Assembly: GCA_016490725.1 (NCBI GenBank)
Contig: JAEMHR010000019.1
Span: 62,001 to 126,000, forward strand
Direction of reading: 5' to 3'
Source: Amphichorda felina
Taxonomy: Eukaryota; Ascomycota; Sordariomycetes; Hypocreales; Bionectriaceae
DNA length: 64,000 nt
Every line of letters starts with the position of its first letter. Within the stretch, counting starts at the first letter, position 1. The translations under genes were made by a program, and so were the position numbers. The notes under the pieces were generated by a model that saw only the letters and a program-made list of their open reading frames with translations, ran no database searches and was not told where the DNA came from. Shown here in pieces: positions 10,805 through 21,000 of this stretch.

Positions 10805-11284
10805 GACTTGTGATGAATCAATCTTCTGAGGTCGACTGGCTCAACCACAACATACGTCCCGGGGGGTTCTTCGTGTTCTCGCTTTGAGAGGACTACCCAA
10901 AGGGCGCTGACGAAATCGACCTCCATGCAATTTGCAACTCAATTGTCATCTATTCAGCTCAAAAGTCCAAGTATCCTACCTGTCTTCTACCCGAACTCAA
11001 CACTAACACCATACCTTGTTTCATCTCTTCAGCCTGAGACTGGCACCAACTGCATAGCATCAACGCCCCATTTTCGAGTCACCCATTACCCACAGCCTCG
11101 TCCTGCTCCGTCTTTTCTCCCCAAACCATCCATATCTCGTCACATTGTTCTGCATAAAATCAGCGAGAAACAGAAACATATCACTCCTGCTTCGAACCAA
11201 GTGGTCAAGCATTATCCATTCCTCTCAATTCTTCTCTAGACGTCATCACTACGGAGAAATTCTGTCGGCGGTCAATGATGACTC
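10805..11284. other. Spacer between the first GTCGTAACA motif and the tandem units
   Basis: No supported gene lies here. One open frame of about 100 codons (10925-11239) has no recognisable domain and reads like spacer sequence. Confidence 0.4.
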
Positions 11285-11637
11285 TCCTGAGATCGTCTGA
11301 TCGAATTTCGATCTAGAAGAAATAAAAGGGGGTGTCAGCCGTGGCTGACATTATGAAGCGACCCCTCAGACGGTGTTTCTTCATCAAAGGCCTGAGCCGT
11401 AGAGTCGTAACAAAGTTTTCTTCACCGGGGGAGCCTCACTTTTTGCTCTCTTCCTTCAACGGCCAGTGACTAGGTACCCCTCCGAGGCCTTCTGATCGGA
11501 TTGTAGCCTAAAGGAAATAAAAGGAGGTGTCAGCCGGAGCTGACATTATGAGGCGACCCCTCAGCCGCCAGGTTTCTTCATCATAGGCCTAGGCCGCAGA
11601 GTCGTAACAAAGTTTTCTTCACAGGGGGAGCCTTCTT
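11285..11637 (+). repeat. Two tandem units of about 196 bp, non-coding, with conserved hairpin
   Basis: Unit 1 covers about 11285-11437 and unit 2 about 11481-11633, at an offset of 195 to 197 bp. Shared blocks in the same order are CTGATCG, GAAATAAAAGG, a hairpin, CGACCCCTCAG, TTTCTTCATCA, and AGAGTCGTAACAAAGTTTTC followed by TTCAC and GGGGGAGCC. The hairpin is GTCAGC-CGTG-GCTGAC at 11334-11349 in unit 1 and GTCAGC-CGGA-GCTGAC at 11529-11544 in unit 2, so the stem is kept while the loop differs. TCAATGATGA flanks both sides (11272 and 11644). No open frame is conserved between the units. They could be RNA genes or relics of a repeat; I do not recognise the family. Confidence 0.7.
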
Positions 11638-11649
11638 TCAACAGTCAAT

Positions 11650-12474
11650 GATGAAACCGAATTGGGGCGCGAGAAACCCTTGCACCCCTCGGACTGAGAC
11701 TGATTATTTGCGAAGAGGGCCAGATCAGGGGTGGATCTAGGAGATCAAAATAGAGGAAAGAAATCGGAAGAATGCACGTCGAGATAGTGGAGGCGAAAGG
11801 CTCTACGGAGGACGGAATGGAAAAAAAGATACGTTCAGAATAGAGGTGGGAGATGGGTTTAAGTACTTGGATCCTGGGGATATTGTTGCTTCCTCAACAT
11901 ATAGCAGAACAACCTGAACTCCTTCCTTTAAGAATTTGGCTAAGCCTCAGGAATCATGTCTGGGGAAGATTGAGAAAGGGCCTTTCACATGGAACACGTA
12001 CGATGGGGTTTGCGAGACAGTTGCGGACCGACAATGATTGTTGATGGGCATGAGCGGTTTCGTACACACGGTAGATACAGAAGTGGGCCCCCCTTTTCCA
12101 TCCACTTCGGGACGACCTGGAGGGGACGGACTTGAGGGAACGACCTTGATATCCATATCCAGAAGCTTTCTTCCCAACTCTAAAACCATTGACGCGGCAG
12201 TGGGATGGTCAACTTCAGAACATATGGCAAGTGCGTTATGGCCACCATAAAGCCTAGGATGGCAACAGCGGAAGTGAACCTGCCTTTAGTCCCATGGGCC
12301 TTCCCTTGAGGCAGCATGGTGAGATCCAGTAAACCGTTTTATTGGGTAGCTACGCCTCCCTCCCAAGTCATCAATTCTTTGGTTCAGTCCCCATTGTGCA
12401 GTCCCCGTTGTACCGCCGTCGCTGTTTCACTTGGTTGAAAGACATTTGGAATCATTGATGGTACCCCTGGGCCC
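11650..12474. other. Spacer without recognised gene
   Basis: Short open frames on both strands have no recognisable domain or splice structure. This lies downstream of the minus-strand reductase and probably includes its 3' UTR. Confidence 0.45.
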
Positions 12475-13653
12475 TCACTCCCCAATCTCAACAATCAGCT
12501 TGGTACAACTCACCCCCTGGGACAGTATATCCAACCCGGTGTTGATGAATTCCAACCCCTTCCCCACGACCGTCGGCTTTGGACTCGGTCTGATGGCCCC
12601 AGTAGCAAGGGCCTTCCTCAGCCACGTCCCCATCCAATACCGCAACTGCTCCAACCTCGGCCCTTCCTCTGTCGACGGCTGCACAAAGATGGTCTCCACC
12701 CCGTCCACCACTTCCGCATCTGGGGGCACGATAGGCGACGACGCAATAATCGCCTTCTTCTTCTTGTCATCTCCGCCTTCACCCTCATCGTCGTCTCCAA
12801 GGAAAGCCTTGAGCACAGCCTGGCACAGCGCCAGCTGACCTGTGGCGAGAAAGCAGTGCCGGATCACCAGCCCGTCCTCCCGGGCGGCCGAGACTATCGC
12901 ATCCACCACTCCTGCGTCCTTGTAGTTGAACGTGCGGTCCGCCCCCAGCGAGCGCACGTATTCCGCGTTGGCCGCCCCGGCTGTGGCGTACACGGCGGCG
13001 AAGGGAGAATTCGGGGCTTGTCGCATCGCCCGACCGCTTTGAACGCCCATGGTGCCGACGCTGGAGGAGGCGCCCCAGATGAGGAGGGCCTCCCCTTTCC
13101 CGCTGGCACTGGCAGAGGCACCGGGAGAGGCCGGCAAGACAGAGACCGGAGCAGGCGTGTCTTCCATCTGGGTGAAGCCCAAGGCGTCCCAGGCGCTGAG
13201 GGCCACCTCGACGGCCACGGGCAGCGTTGCCGCATGGTTCCAAGACATGCCGTTCTCGTCCAAGGGCACGACATGCTGCCAGGGGACGAGGCAGCGCTCC
13301 TGGAAGATGCCATAGTCCGGGTCCCAGGACTTCCAGAATGATCCGCCGTAGACGGCCACGCGAGTGACGCCCGGCTGGAAGGAGAGGTCTTGGCCACCAT
13401 GGGCAGCACCGATCCCACCAGTGGGGACGTTGTCGCCGACCTCGAGGACGACCCCCGACATTTCAAAGCCGGTGACGGTCGGGTAAGTGGATATGAAGAG
13501 GCCCGTATTGCGCATGTGGTAATCTGCTGGGTTGAGGGCCACGGACTTGACAGCGACGAGGAGCTCGCCTGGGCCTGGTTTCGGGGTCGGGCGGCTTCGG
13601 ACCTCGAAACGCTCGCCCTTGGCGGGGGAGACGGCAGCAAGGTGGGTGGCCAT
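12475..13653 (-). CDS. Zinc-type alcohol dehydrogenase-like / enoyl reductase (medium-chain dehydrogenase/reductase)
   Basis: One uninterrupted frame gives 392 residues from the ATG at 13653 (MATHLAAVSP). An in-frame start further upstream at 13731 would add 26 residues unlike the family. The GroES-like N-terminal half contains VALNPADYHMRN and GFEMSGVVLEVGDNV, and the Rossmann half contains LLIWGASSSVGTMGVQ, whose GxSSxVG pattern matches the NADPH-binding loop of quinone-oxidoreductase-like enzymes. The structural-zinc cysteine cluster is absent, as in fungal trans-acting enoyl reductases and ToxD-like proteins. An Asp/Glu/Lys-rich insert sits near residue 285. The gene is divergent from the Zn2Cys6 factor at 14253 and may be its target, but no polyketide synthase or other biosynthetic gene is in the window. 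The substrate is unknown. Confidence 0.85.
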   Translation of the reverse strand: MATHLAAVSPAKGERFEVRSRPTPKPGPGELLVAVKSVALNPADYHMRNTGLFISTYPTVTGFEMSGVVLEVGDNVPTGGIGAAHGGQDLSFQPGVTRVAVYGGSFWKSWDPDYGIFQERCLVPWQHVVPLDENGMSWNHAATLPVAVEVALSAWDALGFTQMEDTPAPVSVLPASPGASASASGKGEALLIWGASSSVGTMGVQSGRAMRQAPNSPFAAVYATAGAANAEYVRSLGADRTFNYKDAGVVDAIVSAAREDGLVIRHCFLATGQLALCQAVLKAFLGDDDEGEGGDDKKKKAIIASSPIVPPDAEVVDGVETIFVQPSTEEGPRLEQLRYWMGTWLRKALATGAIRPSPKPTVVGKGLEFINTGLDILSQGVSCTKLIVEIGE

Positions 13654-13898
13654 TTTGAATTTCTTGTGCAGGACGAGGATATATAAATGTATAAGACGGG
13701 GTGAGAAGATGGGCTTGGCTCTTGAGCGCAAGTTGGGGTTTCTTGATTGTGAATGGTGATGCCCTGGGGAGTATGTCTTCTTCCCAGAAATCCGAGGGGC
13801 AACCGCCTTCTTTTATAATCAAGCCATCACTTGACACGATGACCTGTTTGAGAAATCCGTGGCTTGTTTGATGCGGTCTTATGTTGATATCTCTACAA

Positions 13899-13928
13899 AC
13901 TCCGGAGTGCGTAGACCCGTAGACGGGT
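13899..13928. promoter_or_regulatory. Paired inverted repeats in the divergent promoter
   Basis: ACTCCGGAGT at 13899-13908 is a perfect 10-bp palindrome. Six bases on, ACCCGT-AG-ACGGGT at 13915-13928 is a perfect inverted repeat with 6-bp arms. Zn2Cys6 factors commonly bind inverted CGG/CCG triplets, and this spacer separates a Zn2Cys6 gene from a reductase gene. The symmetry is seen directly; binding is inference. Confidence 0.4.
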
Positions 13929-14098
13929 ATAAGCCAAATGAGGAACTCGCAGCCAATCAGAGGCTTTGGCACCCGAGCAGTGGCTAGTGTGAGGCTCTGA
14001 TATCCGAAAGAGGGTTAGAGTGCAAGAGACTGTGGGTACTATTCGTGCCCAGTAATACGGAGCTCGTCGGAGTTCGTCTGTCGTCGCTCATCCCTGTC

Positions 14099-14128
14099 TG
14101 CCTGTCCTGCCTGTCCTGCCTGTCCTCC
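14099..14128. repeat. Short tandem repeat CCTGTCCTG
   Basis: A 9-bp unit of the form CTGCCTGTC / CTGCCTGTC repeats about three times in the 5' leader of the Zn2Cys6 gene. It is a simple repeat with no evident role. Confidence 0.6.
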
Positions 14129-14252
14129 ACTCTGTCCCTCGCGATCGCCCCGCTTTCCCTCTCTCGCATAATCATCGCCTGTAGCCGTATTACCTGCCAT
14201 AGCTTCGTTGCCCTTGAGTCGGTGGCAGCCAATACCTAGTAACCTACCAAGC

Positions 14253-15717
14253 ATGCCTTCGGCTTGTCCAAGAGGCCCCCGGGAGCGCAGACTTACACCG
14301 AGGTCGAGGTTTGGCTGCCGGAATTGCAAACTCAGAAAACTCAAGGTGGGCGATTCTCTACTTCCCACGGGGTACCATACCAGCAGCCCCTGGCTGAACG
14401 ACTTACCCTGACTTTGCTTTCTTTTTTCGTCTAGTGCGATGAAAGAAAACCGCAGTGCAAGAGATGCTGTTCATTCGGGGTTTTGTGCAACTTCATGGCT
14501 CATGTCCCCGACTTGCACCCTGTTGCGGATGACACGATAAGGCCATTGTTAGTCGTCGACCAGCAGAGAGCAGAGCTCCAACCTCCCCCCACCAGCGCCG
14601 TCTGGACATCGGATGAGTCAACGTCATATCGCTATCAGCTGAACGCAAAGTGTCAGGAGTTCGTGACCCGGTACCTGGGATGGAACCTCATCACTCCAGA
14701 TGACCCCAACATGATACGGGTGAATCACAAGCTCCTGGCACTAGCCTTCGAGGTGAGTCGTGCTAACTTGACTCCTTCACCCGTTTACACCCGACACCCA
14801 AGCGCTGTCGACTGACACGTGTTTTGCAGCACCCTTTCTTGATGCACGCCTCGCTCGCCGTGGCCTTTGCCTATGACCGCCATCTGAACAGCAGCTCCTT
14901 AGGCTCTCGTCGCAGCGTAGAAGAGTGCTATCACTGGTCCCAGAGTACCACTCTGTTCAACAGACGACTGAGGCAGCCGATTGGGACGAAGGACAAGGAT
15001 CCGGTCTGGGGCACCGCGGGTGCGCTGGCTATGCTGTCCTTCTGTTCCCCCGACGCCTGCACGCCAGAGGAATCGTGGCCTCTCAAGCCCGCTGATACCT
15101 CTGACGAGCTGGAATGGCTGCGTATGAGCAAGGGTAAAATGTCGCTGTGGGCCATAGCCAACCCGCTACGACCGGACAGCCTTTACCACATCATGGCTGC
15201 CGTCTTTGCCGAGATGGACTCGCGCCCTCCGGAAAAGGGCATACATGGTATACCAAGAGCATTGGCTGCCGTGTGCCGCTTGGGAGACTCATCAACGGCG
15301 GATAATAACCCATACTTCAACGCCGCCCACGGACTATCCCACCTCCAGCACCTCCCGGATAGCCAGGTCACAGTAGGTCAGACCGAGCTCTTCCCGCGCA
15401 GCATCCATGGCTCTTTCGAATTCTTGCTGCGGGGAAAGGACCCTGTCGCGCTCCTGCTGCTGTATCTTTGGTATCGCAAAGCAGGTCGCTGTATATGGTG
15501 GATCGGACTCAGGGCAAGGGTCGAATGTCCTGCTATCTGCTCGTATCTGCGGCTATACCACAAAGGCTACGGCGCCGTACAGGCATTCCTACCAGGGGGC
15601 TCTCTTGCTGATAGATGGGCCCAGTCGGACTATCCAAGTCTGGAGGGCTGCCCTTTTCCTGGCTGGGATACCAACGGAGCGCACTGCAAGAATGTGTGTC
15701 AGGATTCCCGGCAGTGA
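14253..15717 (+). CDS. Zn2Cys6 fungal transcription factor, sterol-uptake-control (UPC2)-like architecture
   Basis: Exons 14253-14345, 14435-14752 and 14830-15717 join in frame to 432 residues. The first intron lies inside the zinc cluster. The joined cluster has the spacing C-x2-C-x6-C-x6-C-x2-C-x6-C (CRNCKLRKLKC then CKRC and the final C), near residues 22-49, with basic residues between. The C-terminal half has HPFLMHASLAVAFAYDRH and later WYRKAGRCIWWIGLRARVEC, a pattern found in factors related to yeast UPC2/ECM22 and other short Zn2Cys6 regulators. The gene is divergent from the reductase at 12475-13653. The first frame has a second intron with a clear GTGAGT donor. What it regulates is not shown; the neighbouring reductase is the natural candidate. 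Confidence 0.85.
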
Positions 15718-15843
15718 ATAAATCAGCCCTGCTATCGTAACGGGTAAGATACAAAGGAAAGGTGTAATACGTAGTGTGCCGTGTGGGGCTCGTTGGGGGG
15801 ACGACAGACCTCCATATGCAGGTAATATACACAAGCAGCAACA

Positions 15844-16400
15844 TTACCCCTCGGTGTAGAGTTGCGGTCCGTGTGGATCTTTCTCCAGAAACACTTGGAG
15901 CTCTGCGAGGAGGTGGTCCGATGCGAGGATAAGGGCCAATCGCTGCCGGTCCCGAATCTGCTCAAGAGAAGCGGTTGGTACCTGCGTGGGTGAGTGCTCT
16001 CCTACCAATCCTAGAGCCCTTCGCCGCGGATGGGTGCTGACGACTAGATGCAAGACGCGAGGAGGCAGAGAAGCTTCGCCACTTCAAGGGCGACGATCAA
16101 TGGATGGTCGAGACTCCCCTCCAAGTCGAGGACGGCTCTAAGCCGCGCATGGCATGCTTCTTGGTCGACAATACGCCGCGCTACGAGGATACTCTCTGTT
16201 TCAGTGAGCTGTGGTGTGTCGTCAGGATCTGTGCCACCCAACGCTTCCGGCTTCAACTGGCGCAGTGGCCGGTCTCTATGGGCGTTCTAAAGCTCAAGCA
16301 GATTTTACAGGCACAATTAATGACACACCGTGTTCAGAGCGACCCTCGTTTCTTCCGAGTCATCATCGTCGGCCTGCAAAAGGCTAGATAGGCTGAGCAT
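15844..16400 (-). pseudogene. Possible decayed fragment of a regulator gene
   Basis: Two minus-strand segments have protein-like composition: 16256..16044, ending near ALEVAKLLCLLASC, and 15980..15844, with SLEQIRDRQRLALILASDHL. Their order resembles the paired helical segments at the C-terminus of AflR-type Zn2Cys6 factors. The first segment ends in a stop, and I found no donor that joins it in phase to the acceptor-like CACGCAG at 15981. No zinc cluster lies upstream. This may be a broken copy or a chance open frame. Confidence 0.28.
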
Positions 16401-18067
16401 CGTAGGATGAATCGCCATATATAGGTATGGGATGGGCGATGAGTAGTTGGGGATGGTGTTCCTTTTTGTCTTAGTTGTGTGAGCGTTGACCAGAGAGGCT
16501 TCCGCAGAATGCCACCTGTCCATCCTGGTCTGCTACCTACAACTCATAACGGGTCCCTCGTGGGCAAACAACTTCTGCGATGTATAGTTGGCTTTCTACA
16601 ACGGACCTCATGGGTGTGCGAGCAGGGAATAATAGCCCTTGCGTATGGCTAAAAGTAAAGTCTGGCCACGCTGGCAAGCTTCTTTGTTTCCTGGGCTGAA
16701 ATCAAAAGGATGGAAAGCGTGTAGTCTCATTGGCTGTGTTGGGTATCTGAGAGCAAAAACAGGCACCAGAACGAGAAACAAAAACCCGGCGGTGTCGCTA
16801 CTGGCATTGGCGATTAGGAATATTGGAGAAGGTAGAAAAAGTATCACGAGAACTATGGCCAGTTTACTAAAGCCACAGAATGAGCTATGTGGGATTCGTG
16901 TTTCGACCTTTTCTGTTTATGACCTCTAGTAGCTTCCTCACAGCGCCTCTGATAGTTGGGTGGGGCGAGGTGCCTCGAGAAGGAAGCAGTGACCGCCAAG
17001 GAAAAAAAAAGCGAGACATCGTTGTAATAATCCGCATCTTGCATGCGTATTCATATGTATATTCGTATATATATTCGCGTGTGGTTTAGGATATATATCA
17101 ATGTGGATTATTATATATCTCTACATGCGTAATAGGCGGCTATCGTATTATGTTTGCATTCTATCTACTTTAGTGGTACTGTTATACTGTACCTATACGA
17201 GTGAGTGTTGTTAGGTGTCTCGGGTATTATGTCAATTGTTGAGGTGGAAGAAATGCAGGTGGTGTTGGTTTGTGAACCACCAAATGTACACGTCAGGGTC
17301 CAATCTCGTACGCTAGATTAAGCTTATTCCAGGGACAAGAGTCCATCAATCCAGCATTAAGGGCGCTTTACAAAATTCAAGAACCCTATATCGGATGCAA
17401 TTAGTGTTATAAGGATTAGAATTTGGGTTACAGTTAGTATTAATAATTCACGACTTGTTCTTCTCGTCTTGTAAAGCCGTATTGTCACGGTTGGTATTAC
17501 TGGATATGGTTAGATCTGGTGTGAAGTTGGGACACACGCGTTCAAGCGCACCAGGACTTCAGGTTCGTGCCTGGTGTGGACGCCAACGGAGCCCCTTCCA
17601 GGTTGACCCAAGAACAAGGTCTTTCTTTGTTTTCATCCTTGCTAACGTCTCCCTTTGCTGCGCCTCTTGCGATGGGCTTTTGCCGCGTTCTATTCATGGT
17701 CATTTTGAATAGGAGTCTCCCCATATAGCACTCATTGTCGTGGCCTCGCCTCCTCTGGCCGAAACGCGTCGCGAGTGACGATGCGCTGAGCGCGACTTAA
17801 GATGGCCTTCACTCAACGTTTGGGACCTCGCCATGACCTTTCCCTCGCCGTTTCTGTCTCAATTTTTTTTTTAGGATACCCGCATGAATTTTGAGTTTGG
17901 GCCTCATCTTGATTTTTCTTCTCTACGGCCGAGATCTTTGGATAGCTGCAGGTGGATGGCCTTGCGAGGGCAAACAAGGTAGATAGATTAGACTCACTCC
18001 TCCTATGAGTATTTGTTGCTAATATCACCAGGCGATAGACGAGTCCTATGTGGACGAGGTGCCCACG
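16401..18067. other. Spacer with AT-rich segment upstream of the methyltransferase gene
   Basis: Positions 17030-17130 and 17385-17450 are strongly AT-rich with TATA-type alternating runs, in contrast to the genes on both sides. No supported gene was found. Acceptor-like sites at 17950 and 18031 and continuing in-frame codons from 18032 suggest that part of 17800-18031 belongs to the 5' end of the methyltransferase gene. Confidence 0.5.
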
Positions 18068-21000
18068 ATGCCGGACCTTTTTTATTCTGATTTTGGAGAC
18101 ATCGTCAACGGCGATTGGGAGCCCATTTCATGGCCACTTGGCCCCCTAGTAGCTCCCCCGCCTCCCAAGAGCCCTACTGAGAAAAGCTTCTCAGGCGACA
18201 GTGACTCCAGTCTGTTTGTACACTCTCCCGTGTACCAGAGGGCAGTCCAAGAACGCAGCAAATCACCGCTCTTTTCGCAGTCTGATGGCTTGGCCAACTC
18301 GATCGACGAGCTGTTTGAGGACCCCAACTTGGACCTGGCTGATACTCTGACCGTTGTCTCCGTGGAGAGCGACACAGAAGTCGATCATCCCGTCAGACAG
18401 TCTATCGAGGTTCCTGCCAAAATTTGCGATAGTAGTGCGCTGGAGAAAGACGACCGAGTTAATGAGATCTTTGAATTAATCAGTGATGACGAGAGTGATC
18501 TGAACGACTCGACCGAAGCGTCCCCAGGACCTCAATTACCGGAATCTGGCTCCGTCACAGTCGAGATACCGGAGTCGACACTAGTCACACCCAGATCACA
18601 CTACGACCCTTTCGAACCTGGTGTGCCCATCGTTTCAGAGCGAACCGCTGTCAACACGCTCAGCGAGGCGGCCAAATCCATGTGCGACGCGGACGATGAT
18701 TTCTTGGAGTTTGAACTCAACGACTTTGCTGTTTACAGCGAATATGATTTCTACGGGGTGGAGATGAGACCCCTCCATCAACTTGACACCCAATCTAACC
18801 GTGCCAAACTGTTTTACATGGATGGGATCCTTAGCGCTGGGGAGAAGCGACTGTTTGTACGTCGCGCGCCAATCTATGCGCTCCCAATCGGAAACTATTC
18901 TGCCCTCGATGAACATACTGTCCGAGACAGTCTCTGGATTCTGTCTCGATTCAATGAGCGAAGAAACATCTACTACAAACTAAAGAGCCCAGCTAAGGAA
19001 TACGCACGCTTCTTCAAACCGTTCCTGTGGGTTGCGGACCTTGCCAAGCACTTTGTCGACTACATTAAGAGTATGTGGGAAGGCGGGCGCAGAGTCACCA
19101 TCCATGATTTCCGCGCCGAGTTCGGGAGATGGGTTAAAAAGGTCCATGGAGACGCTCCGGTGTTTCTCGAATGGCTGTCGGCGCATCCTAGCCAAGACTT
19201 CCGGACCTCGATTATCGCCAACCTGCCCTTCCTTCACAAGGAGGCCATTGGCGTCCTGGGTGAGAGGCAGGTCTATGTGCACAAGCTTTGGGAGGAGACC
19301 CTCGCATTTAAGCGATTCAATGGGCCGCCAGAGGAGCTGCACGACAGCGAGAACCCACCAACAATAGTTACACCATATATTATGGACTGCTTTAAGCACT
19401 TGCCCTTTGGAGATCGGCTAAAAACGATCCCCTTCAGCCCAGCTGCGGAGAAGTTGAGAAATAAACTCATACGGAAACGACATCTTGAACTGCCTCACGA
19501 CCCGCATCAAGGCGCGAAAAGCCTTTCGTTCGCCGCAGAGGTGCGCATCAAGAACATCCAGCCTGGGGACACGATATCTACGCATCGTGACGCGGAGGAC
19601 TCGGGGACTCAGTGGGAGCGGGAGGAAGCCAAGGACTTCCATGATGTTGACCGCTGGTTTGCGCTTGTCCAAAAGGTGCATGTCGACAAGATGGGAAGGC
19701 GCTCGTTCGACGTTACCTGGTACTACCGCCCGGTGGAGACGCTGTGCGGCCTCATGAAGTACCCGTGGAACAACGAGCTGTTCCTATCTGATCATTGTTC
19801 GTGTAATGAGCGGATCAAGATCAAGGAGGACGAGATTCTCGGGGTCCATGACGTGGAATTCAACGGAACGGGCACGACTGCCGCCGAGCTGTTCTGTCGT
19901 CAGACCTACATGCATGAGGAGAGGAAGTGGGTCACACTGAAGCCGAACCACCTCGTGTGCGAGCACTTAAGGCCCAGGGGCGAGCCCAAGCCTAGAGAAG
20001 GGGACAGTTCCGGAGATGAAAGCAGTCCCGGAGCCGTGGCCGGTTATCTTCCAGGCGATACTGTTCTCGTCCATCTCGACAGGAGAGGCAACATTTCAGA
20101 GCCTTGCGAGGTGGTGTCATTCTCTCGGAAAGAGTTCTCTCAGAAGACGTACGGGCATCTCGTCATGTTCGAGGTGCGGAGACTGTTGCGTCGGCGCCAA
20201 ATCGACCCTCTTGCCCGGGATGCACCGCCCAACGAGCTGGTCTATCCGAATGACCAGACCCTTGTGACAGTTAGCGAGCGTGCAATACTGGACCGGTGCT
20301 CCGTGCGTTTCTTCAAGCAGAACGAGCCCATCCCGACCCCTTATGACCGAGATGGTGTGGGAGCACTGTTCTTCATCACTCACGAACAAAGACCTGACCA
20401 AACCATCGTTCCCTTGGAAAGGTCCCCTACGTCACTGAAACAAGGGCTTGACCCCCGCCAGGAGCTACCCAAACTCCGTGGTCTGGATCTCTTCTGCGGC
20501 GGCGGCAACTTTGGCCGAGGTCTTGAGGACGGCGGGGGGATCCAGATGAAATGGGCGAATGACTACAATAGCAAGGCCATACATACATACATGGCCAACA
20601 TAGACCCTCAGGTGGAAGATGTTCATCCTTTCCTGGGCTCTATAGACATTCTCCAGCGCCTTGCCATTGAGGGTAAATTCTCCAATTCTGTCCCTAAGAT
20701 TGGCCAGGTAGACTTCATCTCGGCCGGCAGCCCCTGTCCTGGATTCTCCAAGCTTACCAACGATAAGACCACGGTCAAGCAGCGCAAAAACCAATCGCTG
20801 GTGGCAGCCTTTGCTTCCTTCGTGGACCTATATCGCCCCAAGTATGGGTTGCTAGAAAATGTTATTGGAATCGTGCAGAACAAAGCAAATCGGGATCAAG
20901 ACGTCTTCAGTCAGCTCATCTGCGCACTCGTGGGCCTGGGATATCAGACGCAGTTCTACTTCCTGGATGCCTCATCCTGCGGCTCACCTCAGCGTCGCTC

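Noticed and set aside
10808..10835. C/D-box snoRNA (GTGATGA followed by CTGA)
   Set aside because: The boxes are too close to each other, there is no terminal stem, and no guide match was evident. The TCAATGATGA near 11272 and 11644 was also considered but lacks a paired D box and stem.
13654..13731. Upstream start of the reductase
   Set aside because: It would add 26 residues unlike the family. MATHLAAVSP fits the usual N-terminus.
12475..15717. Secondary-metabolite gene cluster
   Set aside because: A reductase and a Zn2Cys6 factor alone are not enough. No synthase, P450 or transporter is in the window.
18050..18067. Start of the methyltransferase at 18050
   Set aside because: The codon there is GTG. 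Non-ATG starts are rare in fungi, so the first ATG at 18068 was used and an upstream exon is suggested instead.
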